Positions 1 to 12,360 of a DNA stretch of 64,000 nucleotides are shown piece after piece. The number at the start of each line of letters is the position of its first letter. Position 1 is the first letter of the stretch. This stretch comes from Arthrobacter sp. SLBN-112. GTDB taxonomy: Bacteria > Actinomycetota > Actinomycetes > Actinomycetales > Micrococcaceae. The stretch covers positions 4,154,001 through 4,218,000 of the forward strand of contig NZ_JAUSXY010000001.1 of assembly GCF_030944625.1 (NCBI RefSeq), in the 5' to 3' direction. The translations under genes and the position numbers were made by a program. The notes beneath the pieces were generated by a model. That model saw only the letters and a list, made by a program, of their open reading frames with translations, was not told the DNA's origin and did not search any database.

Positions 1-562
1 GTTGCCAGCCGCCCGGCGATTGCCGCGGATAGATTGCCGAGTAGGGTCCACCCAGGGCCACTGCCCCGGCGGGCACGGCAGTTCGCGGGGAACGCCGGCG
101 CGGGACGTCCAGGGTGGAGTTCTCGCCGGTGAGGTAGGCGAAGCCCGGGGCGAATCCAGCGAAGGCAGCGGTCCACAGCTGGCCCGTGTGGGCTGCCACC
201 ACCCCTTCGCGGCCAAGGCCGGTGAGCGCCGCGGCCTCGTCGAGGTCGTCGCCGTCATACACCGCCTCGATGGTGACCAAGGTGCTCTCAGTCTCCGCGG
301 GCGCTTCAAGGTCAAGGCTGCGGACATGCGCCGCCAAATCCTGCAGGGCGTGGGGCGAATCGGCGGTAACAAGGATGGTTCCTGCGGCGGCGATGACGTC
401 CACCTGGCCCGGCTGCGGATGTGCGGTGAGCTGAGACTGGAGGCTGAGCACCGCGTCCAGGGAGGAGAGTTCAACCAGGATTGCCCGGTCGCCGGCGGCC
501 CTGATTCCGGTCAGCACCGCAGCCGATGCCGCCGTGGCCGGCGGCTGTTGTGTGGCGGCCAT
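1..562 (-). CDS. pxpB: 5-oxoprolinase subunit PxpB (KipI family), 3' end beyond the window
   Basis: The minus-strand frame opens with ATG at 562, two bases after the pxpA stop, and stays open for 187 codons to the window edge. It contains FAPGFAYL near residue 136 and then PRTAVP and YPRQSPGGW, the hallmarks of the KipI/PxpB carboxyltransferase fold. PxpB works with PxpA and PxpC in ATP-dependent opening of 5-oxoproline (pyroglutamate) to glutamate in the cytoplasm. In many actinobacteria PxpB and PxpC are fused; the cut-off prevents seeing that here. The tight spacing to pxpA implies one mRNA. The family is clear; the substrate is inferred from the pxpA neighbour, since urea-amidolyase subunits share the fold. 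Confidence 0.88.
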   Translation of the reverse strand, partial: MAATQQPPATAASAAVLTGIRAAGDRAILVELSSLDAVLSLQSQLTAHPQPGQVDVIAAAGTILVTADSPHALQDLAAHVRSLDLEAPAETESTLVTIEAVYDGDDLDEAAALTGLGREGVVAAHTGQLWTAAFAGFAPGFAYLTGENSTLDVPRRRSPRTAVPAGAVALGGPYSAIYPRQSPGGWQ

Positions 563-564
563 GG

Positions 565-1323
565 CTAGGCGAAGCTTTGGATGGTAATTCCGGCATCCGC
601 CAAGGCGGCGCGGACGGCAGCGGCCATCGCCACGGCGCCGGCTGTGTCGCCGTGCAGGCAAATGCTTTCTGCTTTGACCGGGACCAGCGATCCGTCCACA
701 GCGCGGACCACGCCGTCGTTGGCCAGGCGCAGGACGTGCTCGACGACGTCCTTCACCTCGTGCAGCACGGCGCCGGGTTCGCGCCGGGAGACGAGGGTGC
801 CGTCAGGGTTGTAGGCGCGGTCGGCAAAAGCCTCCGGGACCGTGCGCAGTCCCGCGGCGTCGGCCTGGCGCTGGATCTCCGAATTCGGCAGGACCATGAG
901 GGGAAGGGTGGGGTCCACGGCGAGGATGGCGGCCACCACGGCGCCGGCCTGCCGGGGATGGTTGACGATGGTGTTGTAGAGCGCGCCGTGGGGTTTGACG
1001 TAGCGGACCGCGGTGCCGGCCGCGAGGGCCACGGCCTGGACGGCGCCGATCTGGTAGACCACGTCAGCGGTCAGTTCCGCCGGGGTCATGTCCACGAACC
1101 GGCGGCCGAATCCGGCCAGGTCCCGGTAGCCGGGGTGCGCGCCGACGGTGACGCCGGCCTTCGCGGCAGCCAGGCAGGTGGCCATGATGCCCACGGGGTC
1201 GCCCGCGTGGAAGCCGCAGGCTACGTTGGCGCTGGAAACACTCTCGAAAATGGCGGCGTCATCGCCGAAGGACCAGTTTCCAAACGATTCGCCGACGTCG
1301 CTGTTCAGGTCGATGCTGGGCAT
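565..1323 (-). CDS. pxpA: 5-oxoprolinase subunit PxpA (LamB/YcsF family)
   Basis: The 252-residue product starts [17 protein letters not shown] and continues with [12 protein letters not shown], both diagnostic of LamB/YcsF (PxpA), and the length is normal for the family. It is the subunit that, with PxpB and PxpC, hydrolyses 5-oxoproline to glutamate using ATP. The ATG at 1323 is preceded by a GGAG ribosome-binding site about six bases upstream. It is first in a minus-strand operon with pxpB two bases behind. A perfect GntR-like palindrome lies about 50 bases upstream (1374-1388), so control by a FadR-type GntR repressor is likely, although no gntR gene is seen in this window. Confidence 0.93.
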   Translation of the reverse strand: MPSIDLNSDVGESFGNWSFGDDAAIFESVSSANVACGFHAGDPVGIMATCLAAAKAGVTVGAHPGYRDLAGFGRRFVDMTPAELTADVVYQIGAVQAVALAAGTAVRYVKPHGALYNTIVNHPRQAGAVVAAILAVDPTLPLMVLPNSEIQRQADAAGLRTVPEAFADRAYNPDGTLVSRREPGAVLHEVKDVVEHVLRLANDGVVRAVDGSLVPVKAESICLHGDTAGAVAMAAAVRAALADAGITIQSFA

Positions 1324-1373
1324 GTGATCTCCGTCTCGGATTGGTGGTACTCCAAGAATGCCCTAAAAACTCA

Positions 1374-1388
1374 GATTGTTCAACAATC
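1374..1388. promoter_or_regulatory. GntR-type operator palindrome before pxpA
   Basis: GATTGTT-C-AACAATC is a perfect 15-base inverted repeat. It resembles the TTGTTnAACAA class bound by FadR-subfamily GntR repressors. It sits 51 bases upstream of the pxpA ATG in the short gap behind the ChW gene, where a promoter for the minus-strand pxp operon would lie. The regulator is not in the window. Confidence 0.55.
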
Positions 1389-1410
1389 CTGCATCGTCAT
1401 CGCCGCTGGA

Positions 1411-3024
1411 CTAGCCGCCGGCCCTTGGCGCAAGGAGAATCTGCACGGCCTCGATCCGTTTGCCCATACCCACCGTACCTGCCGTTCCTCCGTCAGCGAC
1501 CCACGATTGCCAGCCGAAATCTTGCACGTGAGCCCGGTAGTAGATGCTGTAATGGTTGGCCATCTCACCGGTCAGCCTGATTTCAAACGCCTCCAAACGC
1601 AGCCCCTGCCCGACCGTACCGATGGGATTGGCCGACGTTGTCCACGGCTGCCAGCCAATGTTTTGCACATGCCCGCGCCACTGGATGTCGCCGCTATAGA
1701 CCGTGCTGGACACATTGAGGCGCAACGCCTCCATCCGAAGGGCCAGACCTGTGGTCCCGGCGACGGTCCCGTCCGAAACGTTGGCCATCCAGCCGAGGTT
1801 CTGAACGTGGGCGGCGTACACAGCGGTGAATGCCGGCGCAACCTTCGGAACCAACTCGATCGTAACTGCCTCCATCCGGAGAGCTTGCCCGACGGTGCCG
1901 GCAGTGGCTCCGTCAAGCACGTACGGCTGCCAGCCGACGTTCTGCACGTGGGCGCGATACCTGATGCTGTAATGCGAGGCCAGATCCCCCGTCAACCGCA
2001 GCTCGAACGCCTCCAATCGCAGACCGAGGCCGGTCGTCCCAATCGGGGACGCCGACGTCGTCCATGGCTGCCAGCCAATGTCTTGCACCTGCCCCCTCCA
2101 CAGAATGTCGCCCGACAGGCGGTCTCCTGCCACGGACAGGCGCAACGCCTCCAACGGCAGTGACCTGCCGGTCGTACCCGCGGTGGCGCCATCAGAGACG
2201 CTCGACTGCCAGCCGATCGTCGCGACGTGGGCCTGGTACACCCCGATGCACGTCATGTCGTGGTCGTAGGTGCCGTCGGTCCATTGGGCGATGTGGACGG
2301 TGCCGCCGGAGAAGCTGCGGTTCACGCAGAGGTCGGATGCTTCACTGGCGAAGTCGAGGCGCCCTGCGGGTGACCAGACTGGTTCCTCGGGAAGCTGCCA
2401 CGATCCGGTGATGGCTTCCCAAGCGCTTGAATACGAGTAGATGCCGTGCGGGAACCCGGCGTTGGTCAGTGCAGCCAGGAGTCCGGAGATGACGTACTGG
2501 TTCTCCTGCCGGTCGGCTGCTGTCGAGCTGGGCCAGGGCTGTTGCGGGCGGGGCTCGACGTCCACCCAGATTCTCTCCGGCCGCCATCCCACCGTGTTGA
2601 GAGAGGCGAGAGCCGCGCGGCCCTCGGCGTATCCGACGTTGCGCAGACGGTCTGGCCTGGTGGTTGTTGAATAGGGTCCGTCGTCGCCATAGGTGTCGTA
2701 TTGCGCAGCGGTAGGGAACGTAGCCATGGTGTAGGCCTGAGCCCGGACACCATGGTCGAGCACCCACTGGAACTGCCCACTTAGGCAGGGGTTCTCGGTG
2801 AAGGCGAGTCCGTGCGTCAACCCCACAACCACGAACCCTGTATCTTCCGGCGGCAACGGAAGACCGCCCGGACACTGCGGCCACGAAACGTCATATCCGT
2901 AGTCGACTGCTAGGGCGGGTGGAGCGAACAGCACACCAATTGCGAGTACGACTAGAACCGCCAAGAGCCGGGGTATGGATGCCCAGGAGTAGCGACCAAG
3001 TCGAAGAACACCAAGGCCGGCCAT
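1411..3024 (-). CDS. secreted DUF1906/GH25-like protein with six ChW repeats
   Basis: The 537-residue product has a long signal peptide (hydrophobic 20-36, cleavage likely after APPALA at 39). A domain at about 40-262 begins VDYGYDVSWPQCP and contains WVDVEP and HGIYSYSSAW; it looks like the actinobacterial DUF1906/GH25-like TIM barrel with an acidic VDVE motif. Six ChW repeats follow, each with a GW core (residues 271, 317, 364, 411, 457, 504). ChW repeats are known from clostridial and some actinobacterial surface proteins and are thought to bind cell-surface or extracellular ligands. The start at ATG 3024 has a G-rich Shine-Dalgarno; an in-frame GTG at 3072 lacks one and would extend the signal by 16 residues. 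The enzymatic role (wall hydrolysis or other) is not established. Confidence 0.72.
   Translation of the reverse strand: MAGLGVLRLGRYSWASIPRLLAVLVVLAIGVLFAPPALAVDYGYDVSWPQCPGGLPLPPEDTGFVVVGLTHGLAFTENPCLSGQFQWVLDHGVRAQAYTMATFPTAAQYDTYGDDGPYSTTTRPDRLRNVGYAEGRAALASLNTVGWRPERIWVDVEPRPQQPWPSSTAADRQENQYVISGLLAALTNAGFPHGIYSYSSAWEAITGSWQLPEEPVWSPAGRLDFASEASDLCVNRSFSGGTVHIAQWTDGTYDHDMTCIGVYQAHVATIGWQSSVSDGATAGTTGRSLPLEALRLSVAGDRLSGDILWRGQVQDIGWQPWTTSASPIGTTGLGLRLEAFELRLTGDLASHYSIRYRAHVQNVGWQPYVLDGATAGTVGQALRMEAVTIELVPKVAPAFTAVYAAHVQNLGWMANVSDGTVAGTTGLALRMEALRLNVSSTVYSGDIQWRGHVQNIGWQPWTTSANPIGTVGQGLRLEAFEIRLTGEMANHYSIYYRAHVQDFGWQSWVADGGTAGTVGMGKRIEAVQILLAPRAGG
1414..2235 (-). repeat. two tandem copies of a three-ChW-repeat block, about 420 bases each
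   Basis: Residues 264-403 and 404-537 of the ChW protein are two copies of the same block. The GW cores recur at exactly 140-residue distance (271/411, 317/457, 364/504). The three repeats within a block differ from each other (VSDG type, TTSA-PIG type, V-DG type) while the equivalents match, so a triplet was duplicated as a unit. The DNA remains very similar, for example around 1650-1670 and 2068-2090. Confidence 0.8.
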
Positions 3025-3187
3025 GATGGCCCCCCCTATTCGACGGATGACCACATTGTCCCACTCGGTCACTGTCGCCGCCAGACGGGTGGAGCAGCAG
3101 GCGCTGACCTAAATTAGCAGGGCTCTGGAATCCCGGGATTTCGAGCGGGCCGTTTCCCAGTCTGCGTTGGTGGTGTTTTAAATGTGG

Positions 3188-3215
3188 GAGGCCCCAACCG
3201 TGTGGTTGGGGCCTC
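3188..3215 (-). terminator. rRNA operon terminator hairpin
   Basis: A perfect 12-bp stem (GAGGCCCCAACC) with a four-base loop lies 11 bases past the 5S 3' end, followed on the minus strand by an A/T-rich stretch (ATTTAAAA). It is the natural end of the rRNA transcript. Confidence 0.85.
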
Positions 3216-3226
3216 GACCAATGATT

Positions 3227-3344
3227 GTCCGGCGGTGTCCTACTCTCCCACACCCTCCCGGGTGCAGTACCATCGGCGCTGTGGGTCTTAGCTTCCGGGT
3301 TCGGAATGGGACCGGGCGTTTCCCCCACGCTATGACCGCCGTAA
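3227..3344 (-). rRNA. rrf: 5S ribosomal RNA
   Basis: The minus strand shows the conserved core CCCAUUCCGAACCCGGAAG and the closing helix GGCGGU/ACCGCC, about 118 nt in all. It is the last gene of the 16S-23S-5S operon. The ends are set from helix I and may be off by a few bases. Confidence 0.95.
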
Positions 3345-3517
3345 CCCTTGTACCCGTCACCAACCCCTGGGGTGGTGTGGGAAAACTGTGGTTACAACAT
3401 TGTGGTGTTGTGTTTATTCGGTTGTGTTTGGTTCCTGGACCATGAAACCCCGGGTGGGGGTTGTTGGTTGGGAACCACATAGTGGACGCAAGCAGATGTT
3501 GTATGTATCTGTGTGGT
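3345..3517 (-). other. 23S-5S spacer with 3' arm of the 23S processing stem
   Basis: The spacer holds no gene. Positions 3471-3495 are complementary to 6747-6771 in the 16S-23S spacer (13 identical core bases ACATAGTGGACGC when one strand is inverted, plus flanking matches). The two arms can pair in the precursor and enclose 23S, the usual RNase III processing stalk. Confidence 0.8.
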
Positions 3518-8645
<5,128 letters not shown>

Positions 8646-8871
8646 GTAAAACAGACACAACCACGACCACCGGAAATAACGGCAACCACGACTGCACAAA
8701 ATTTGAAACCAGCTGTAAAAACCATGCCACCACGGGGTGGCGACACAGCCAAAACAACCAATCAATAAAACAATTGGTATCAACAAACTTGGCACACTAT
8801 TGAGTTCTCAAACAACAGACACACCCAGCACCACCACAACCCACCAAGGGCCGCAGATCGCTCCGGAGCAA
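8646..8871 (-). other. rRNA operon leader with boxA
   Basis: This is the transcribed leader between promoter and 16S. Positions 8802-8817 read TGTTGTTTGAGAACTC on the minus strand, a boxA-like element followed by AATAGTGTGCC, a conserved block of actinobacterial rRNA leaders used in antitermination and processing. A TGCTCCGGAGC inverted repeat lies close to the likely transcription start. No gene is visible from 8646 to 9090. Confidence 0.78.
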
Positions 8872-8878
8872 CTTTCCA

Positions 8879-8907
8879 AACTTACCCGAACCCATGAAGC
8901 TTTGCAA
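8879..8907 (-). promoter_or_regulatory. rRNA operon promoter
   Basis: On the minus strand TTGCAA (8902-8907), a 17-base spacer and TAAGTT (8879-8884) fit a sigma-70-type promoter. The transcript would begin near 8871, just before the GTTGCTCCGGAGCGATC block often found at the start of Micrococcaceae rRNA leaders. Other promoters further upstream cannot be excluded. Confidence 0.65.
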
Positions 8908-9090
8908 ACCCGCGTTACCGCGAACCCGCAACTCCACAAACAGGACCCCCACCCAACACGGCGCGCAACATACCGCACCATTTTCAGGCCATTCAGAAGG
9001 GGTTTGGCCGCTATCTTTCCGCATCAGCGGCGGCGACTCAGAAAACAATACACGCCCACCAACCCCGCCGCAAATCCGCCCTTCGCAATG

Positions 9091-9140
9091 GTCGGTGGCC
9101 CCAGAATCCCAGTAACTGCAAGGATTCTGGGGCCACCGGC
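9091..9140 (-). terminator. strong hairpin 3' of the first terC gene
   Basis: A 16-bp perfect stem (9094-9109 with 9122-9137), extendable by about three pairs, encloses a 12-base loop. It lies about 60 bases past the stop of the minus-strand TerC gene and before the rRNA promoter. It probably ends the terC transcript and insulates the rRNA operon. There is no clear U tract. Confidence 0.65.
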
Positions 9141-9197
9141 ACTCCTTGGACGGCCCTGGCGGCCGGAACTGCGTTTTATGCAGTGAGTCACAGCTGT

Positions 9198-10280
9198 TTA
9201 CTTCGGGGCTCCGGCCGCAGGACTCATGTCCTCATCCGGCTGCTCATCAGCTTCCGGGTCATCCGCAGACACCGCAGCCACCAGAACCCCCTCCGCGGTG
9301 TGACGGCCGCTCCCCCCGTTGTCGCCACGTGTCTTCATGAGGCTGGCCACGGTGGCTACAGCAATGGCGGCGCCGATGAACAGCAGCGAGAACCAGATGG
9401 GGATCTCAGGTACCCACAACAGCGGCTGACCGGCGTTGATGAAGGACAGCTCGTTCACGTGCAATGCGTGGAAGACGAGCTTCACGCCGATGAAGGCGAG
9501 GATGACGGCCAGGCCGTGGGCAAGGTAGACAAGGCGTTCCAGCAGTCCGCCGATCAGGAAGAAGAGCTGGCGCAGGCCCATAAGGGCGAAGGCGTTGGCG
9601 GTGAAAACGATGTAGGCCTCGTCAGTGAGCCCGTAGATGGCCGGGATGGAGTCAACGGCAAAGACCAGGTCCACGAAACCAATGGCGATGATGGTCAGCA
9701 TCATGGGGGTGAAGAAGCGCGTTGCGCCCTTCTTCACGGTGAGCTTATCGCCGTGGTATTCGTCAGTGACGGGCAGGGCGCGGCGCACCAACTGCATGAA
9801 CTTGCCGTCTGCAGGGTTGGAATCGTGGCTGCCGAACGCCTGCTTGTAGGCCAGGAAGAGCAGCAGCGCGCCGAAGATGTAGAAGATCCAGGAGAAGTTC
9901 TCGATCAGGCCGGCCCCAATGGCGATGAAGCCGCCGCGGAGGATCAGCGCAATGACGATGCCGATCATCAGCACCTTCTGCTGGTACTTCTTCGGGACAG
10001 CGAATCCGCTCATCACAATGAGGAACACGAACAGGTTGTCGATCGAGAGGGCCTTCTCGGTGAGGTAGCCCGCGAAGTACTCCCCGCCGTAGGTCCAGCC
10101 GGACACCAGGCCGATGCCAACTCCGAACGCCAGGGCCAGCCCAATGTAGAAAGCCGACCAGCGCGCCGATTCACCGATGGAAGGCTCGTGGGGCTTGCGC
10201 ACGTGCGCGAAAAACTCGTAAACGAAGAAAAGGACTGTCACAGCAAGGGTGATGATCCAGATCAGTGGTGTTACCTGCAT
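9198..10280 (-). CDS. TerC-family integral membrane protein under a manganese riboswitch
   Basis: The 360-residue product is a polytopic TerC/Alx protein with about eight or nine membrane segments. The family motifs are EYFAGYLTEKALSIDNLFVFL and VDLVFAVDSIPAIYGLT, whose membrane acids are proposed to handle metal ions. TerC/Alx/MntP-type proteins export manganese or load it into secreted enzymes. The ATG at 10280 follows a TTGGAG site; a longer frame upstream would run through the riboswitch and is rejected. The riboswitch at 10316-10416 supports Mn2+ control. The C-terminal 40 residues are acidic and Pro/Ala-rich. A paralogue at 61597 lacks such a leader. Confidence 0.9.
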   Translation of the reverse strand: MQVTPLIWIITLAVTVLFFVYEFFAHVRKPHEPSIGESARWSAFYIGLALAFGVGIGLVSGWTYGGEYFAGYLTEKALSIDNLFVFLIVMSGFAVPKKYQQKVLMIGIVIALILRGGFIAIGAGLIENFSWIFYIFGALLLFLAYKQAFGSHDSNPADGKFMQLVRRALPVTDEYHGDKLTVKKGATRFFTPMMLTIIAIGFVDLVFAVDSIPAIYGLTDEAYIVFTANAFALMGLRQLFFLIGGLLERLVYLAHGLAVILAFIGVKLVFHALHVNELSFINAGQPLLWVPEIPIWFSLLFIGAAIAVATVASLMKTRGDNGGSGRHTAEGVLVAAVSADDPEADEQPDEDMSPAAGAPK

Positions 10281-10315
10281 TGGGGTACTCCAAGGGGTTG
10301 GCGTTGATGAATACG

Positions 10316-10416
10316 CCAAGGTCTCCTCCGCCCGGACTGATCCGGAGCCGATGGCCCGGGATGCTTCGTTGCATCCGTATTGACGGGCCAATCACAGACG
10401 GGAGTACTCCCCTTGA
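10316..10416 (-). promoter_or_regulatory. yybP-ykoY manganese riboswitch
   Basis: The minus strand starts CAAGGGGAGTA and ends CGGAGGAGACCTTGG with two GC-rich hairpins between, including the GGGCCATCGG loop side. These are the conserved parts of the yybP-ykoY (Mn2+) aptamer, whose closing helix pairs CAAGG with CCTTG. The gene it precedes is TerC, the classic target. Downstream, CCCCTTGGAG (10286-10297) holds the ribosome-binding site and is complementary to the 5' CAAGGGG of the aptamer. Free RNA could therefore hide the site and Mn-bound RNA release it. That switching model is inference. Confidence 0.85.
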
Positions 10417-10633
10417 TGCATCAATTCTACGGCATGGCCGGCGGCGGCTGGCAGCGAAAGCACGCCCAAGCCGTGTTCGGCCGTGGCTGTGCCGCCGACG
10501 GGTCCTCGAGTAGGCGCGTTGTTGGGAACATTGGCCTTATCCGCATGCCTGGCCTGTCCTAGGCTCGGCATAAGACAATCAAGCCGGGCCTTCCACGACG
10601 ACGTGGCGGCCAGCACCGGAGAATCGGGGCATT

Positions 10634-11506
10634 GTGGAATCCAAAGCCATTGTGGTGGGCTATGACGGTTCAGAACCAGCTGCACGGGCGGTCCGATGGG
10701 CTGCAAAGGAAGCGGCCCAGCGCAAGGTTCCGTTGCATCTGGTGCATTGCACGCTGTGGCCGCTGCTGACGAAGAACCTCGGTCCGGTCCCCGGCATCGC
10801 GGACAGCGGGCTTCAGCACGCGGCGGAAAATACGCTGCAAGAGGGCGTTGAGCATGCGAACCAGGCCGCCCCCGATGTGAAAGTCCTGACCAGCCTGCTG
10901 AACGGGAGCCCAAGGGTCCATCTGCCCAGGATCTCGGCCGGCCAGGAAATGCTGGTCCTGGGAAGCCGCGGACTCGGAGGATTCATGGGCCTCCTCGTCG
11001 GCTCAGTGAGCTTGGAGATGGCAGCCACAGCATCGTGCCCCGTGGCCGTGATCAAACCCGGCGGAGACCCGGACGGCCCCGTGATGGTCGCCGTTCATGA
11101 CCCAGGGGCGACGGCGGCACTTGAGGATGCGTGCACCGCGGCTGCCGCGGCGGGAGCCCGGCTCGTCATCATCCACGTCCGGACAGTTCCGGCCGGCTAC
11201 CGGCTGGTCCGGGACCCGGTGGATCCAGGTGCCGCAGCTGAGGCATTGCTGGATTCGGCTGTCGCCAAGGCGCGGGAGCTGGCCCCCGGACTAACGGTCG
11301 AAAAGCAGTTCCTGACCGACACCTCAGTGCCCCGCGCAATCCTGCACGCTGCCCAAGGGGCGCGCCTTACCGTCGTCGGAACCAAAGGCCACGGACTGGT
11401 CAAGGGAAGCATCGGTTCCACGGCGCATGCCGTCCTCCACCATGCCAAGGGCCCGGTGCTCGTCTCCCGGCGCCAGCCCGCCGCCAAGGCAGCGCACGAG
11501 TCGTAA
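10634..11506 (+). CDS. tandem universal stress protein (two UspA domains)
   Basis: The 290-residue cytoplasmic protein has two Usp domains, at about 3-137 (KAIVVGYDGSEPAARAV to CPVAVIKPG) and about 146-282 (GPVMVAVHDPG to GPVLVSRR). Each ends in the glycine-rich ATP-binding loop, GLGGFMGLLVGS in the first and GHGLVKGSIGS in the second. Such double-domain proteins are common in actinobacteria and respond to hypoxia or stationary phase. Translation starts at GTG 10634 with only a weak ribosome-binding site. It stands alone, facing the excalibur lipoprotein across a shared hairpin (11535-11573). Confidence 0.9.
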   Translation: MESKAIVVGYDGSEPAARAVRWAAKEAAQRKVPLHLVHCTLWPLLTKNLGPVPGIADSGLQHAAENTLQEGVEHANQAAPDVKVLTSLLNGSPRVHLPRISAGQEMLVLGSRGLGGFMGLLVGSVSLEMAATASCPVAVIKPGGDPDGPVMVAVHDPGATAALEDACTAAAAAGARLVIIHVRTVPAGYRLVRDPVDPGAAAEALLDSAVAKARELAPGLTVEKQFLTDTSVPRAILHAAQGARLTVVGTKGHGLVKGSIGSTAHAVLHHAKGPVLVSRRQPAAKAAHES

Positions 11507-11534
11507 TCCAGGGCGGAAGTTGGTGCCCAGTCCT

Positions 11535-11573
11535 GCGACCTGGACGCCGTCGCTTGGACGGCGTCCAGGTCGC
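11535..11573. terminator. bidirectional terminator between convergent genes
   Basis: A perfect 17-bp stem (11535-11551 with 11557-11573) and a five-base loop fill the gap between the Usp gene on plus and the lipoprotein gene on minus, ending four bases before the latter's stop codon. It can terminate both transcripts. Confidence 0.8.
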
Positions 11574-11577
11574 GGTT

Positions 11578-12291
11578 CTAACGCTCGCAGGCAACTCCGT
11601 CGCCGTCGCGGTCCAGAGCCGAACTGTAACCCGGCTGACCCCTGTACAGCGGGGCGGCACCGGCCGCCTTCGCGGCACTGCAGTTGGCGTAGTACGCCGC
11701 CGGCGCCGGCGCAGCAGGAACGGCCGCAGGAGCAGGTGCCGGAGCCTGGGCTGCCTTCTGAGCCGCGGCTGCGGCAGCTTGGTCTGCTGCCGCTTTAGCA
11801 GCAGCAGCTTGATCAGCCGCCGCCTTGTCCGCCGCGACCTTGTCGGCAGCGGCCTTCGTGGCTGCGGCAGTGTCGGCTGCTGCCTTGTCAGCTGCCGCCT
11901 TCTCGGCAGCGGCCTTCTCAGCGGCGATTTTTTCCAGGGACTTCACCCCGAGGTGCACCGTGGAGCCTTTTGCTACTTGGGTGCCGTTGGAAGGGTCCTG
12001 GGTCAGCACCTGCCAGTTCTTCGTCGCGCCGATGGCCTTGCCGTCGATGGTGTCTTTCGCATCAACCTTGAAGCCCAGCTTTTCCAGCTGATCTGTCGCC
12101 TTGTCCAGGGTCTGGCCTACAACTCCGGGAACGGTGACGGACACTTCAGTGGTGGCAGTCGCGGAGGCGGCAGAGGCCGGCTCCACCGCCGCCTGCTTGC
12201 CGCCGCAACCTGTCAACATAAGCCCGGTCAGCACAGCCAGAGCCAGCGTCTTCTTCAACCTGCCGGTGGCAGGCCTGATGTTTTCTTTCAT
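11578..12291 (-). CDS. lipoprotein with PASTA and excalibur domains
   Basis: The 237-residue product has a lipobox (LTGC, lipidated Cys29). A PASTA domain follows at about 50-117 (SVTVPGVVGQTLDKATDQL), then an alanine/lysine-rich, probably helical region of KAAAD repeats at 121-180, a Pro/Ala linker, and a C-terminal excalibur domain (200-237) with the calcium-loop motif DRDGDGVAC. PASTA domains bind peptidoglycan fragments and excalibur domains are calcium-binding, so a wall-associated role is likely but no reaction is known. The start at ATG 12291 follows a GGGGGA site. It lies 69 bases behind the DUF1524 gene, which ends in the same excalibur module. Confidence 0.85.
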   Translation of the reverse strand: MKENIRPATGRLKKTLALAVLTGLMLTGCGGKQAAVEPASAASATATTEVSVTVPGVVGQTLDKATDQLEKLGFKVDAKDTIDGKAIGATKNWQVLTQDPSNGTQVAKGSTVHLGVKSLEKIAAEKAAAEKAAADKAAADTAAATKAAADKVAADKAAADQAAAAKAAADQAAAAAAQKAAQAPAPAPAAVPAAPAPAAYYANCSAAKAAGAAPLYRGQPGYSSALDRDGDGVACER

Positions 12292-12360
12292 GATTCCCCC
12301 TAGGAATGCGTGTGATGGTGATGGTGGGAAGAGGGCCCGGAGAATCCCGGGCAAGAGCGC

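Noticed and set aside
526..2163. A long plus-strand open frame across pxpA and the ChW gene
   Set aside because: It is antisense to two well-supported genes, crosses their boundary and shows no family motif; long open shadow frames are normal at this G+C content.
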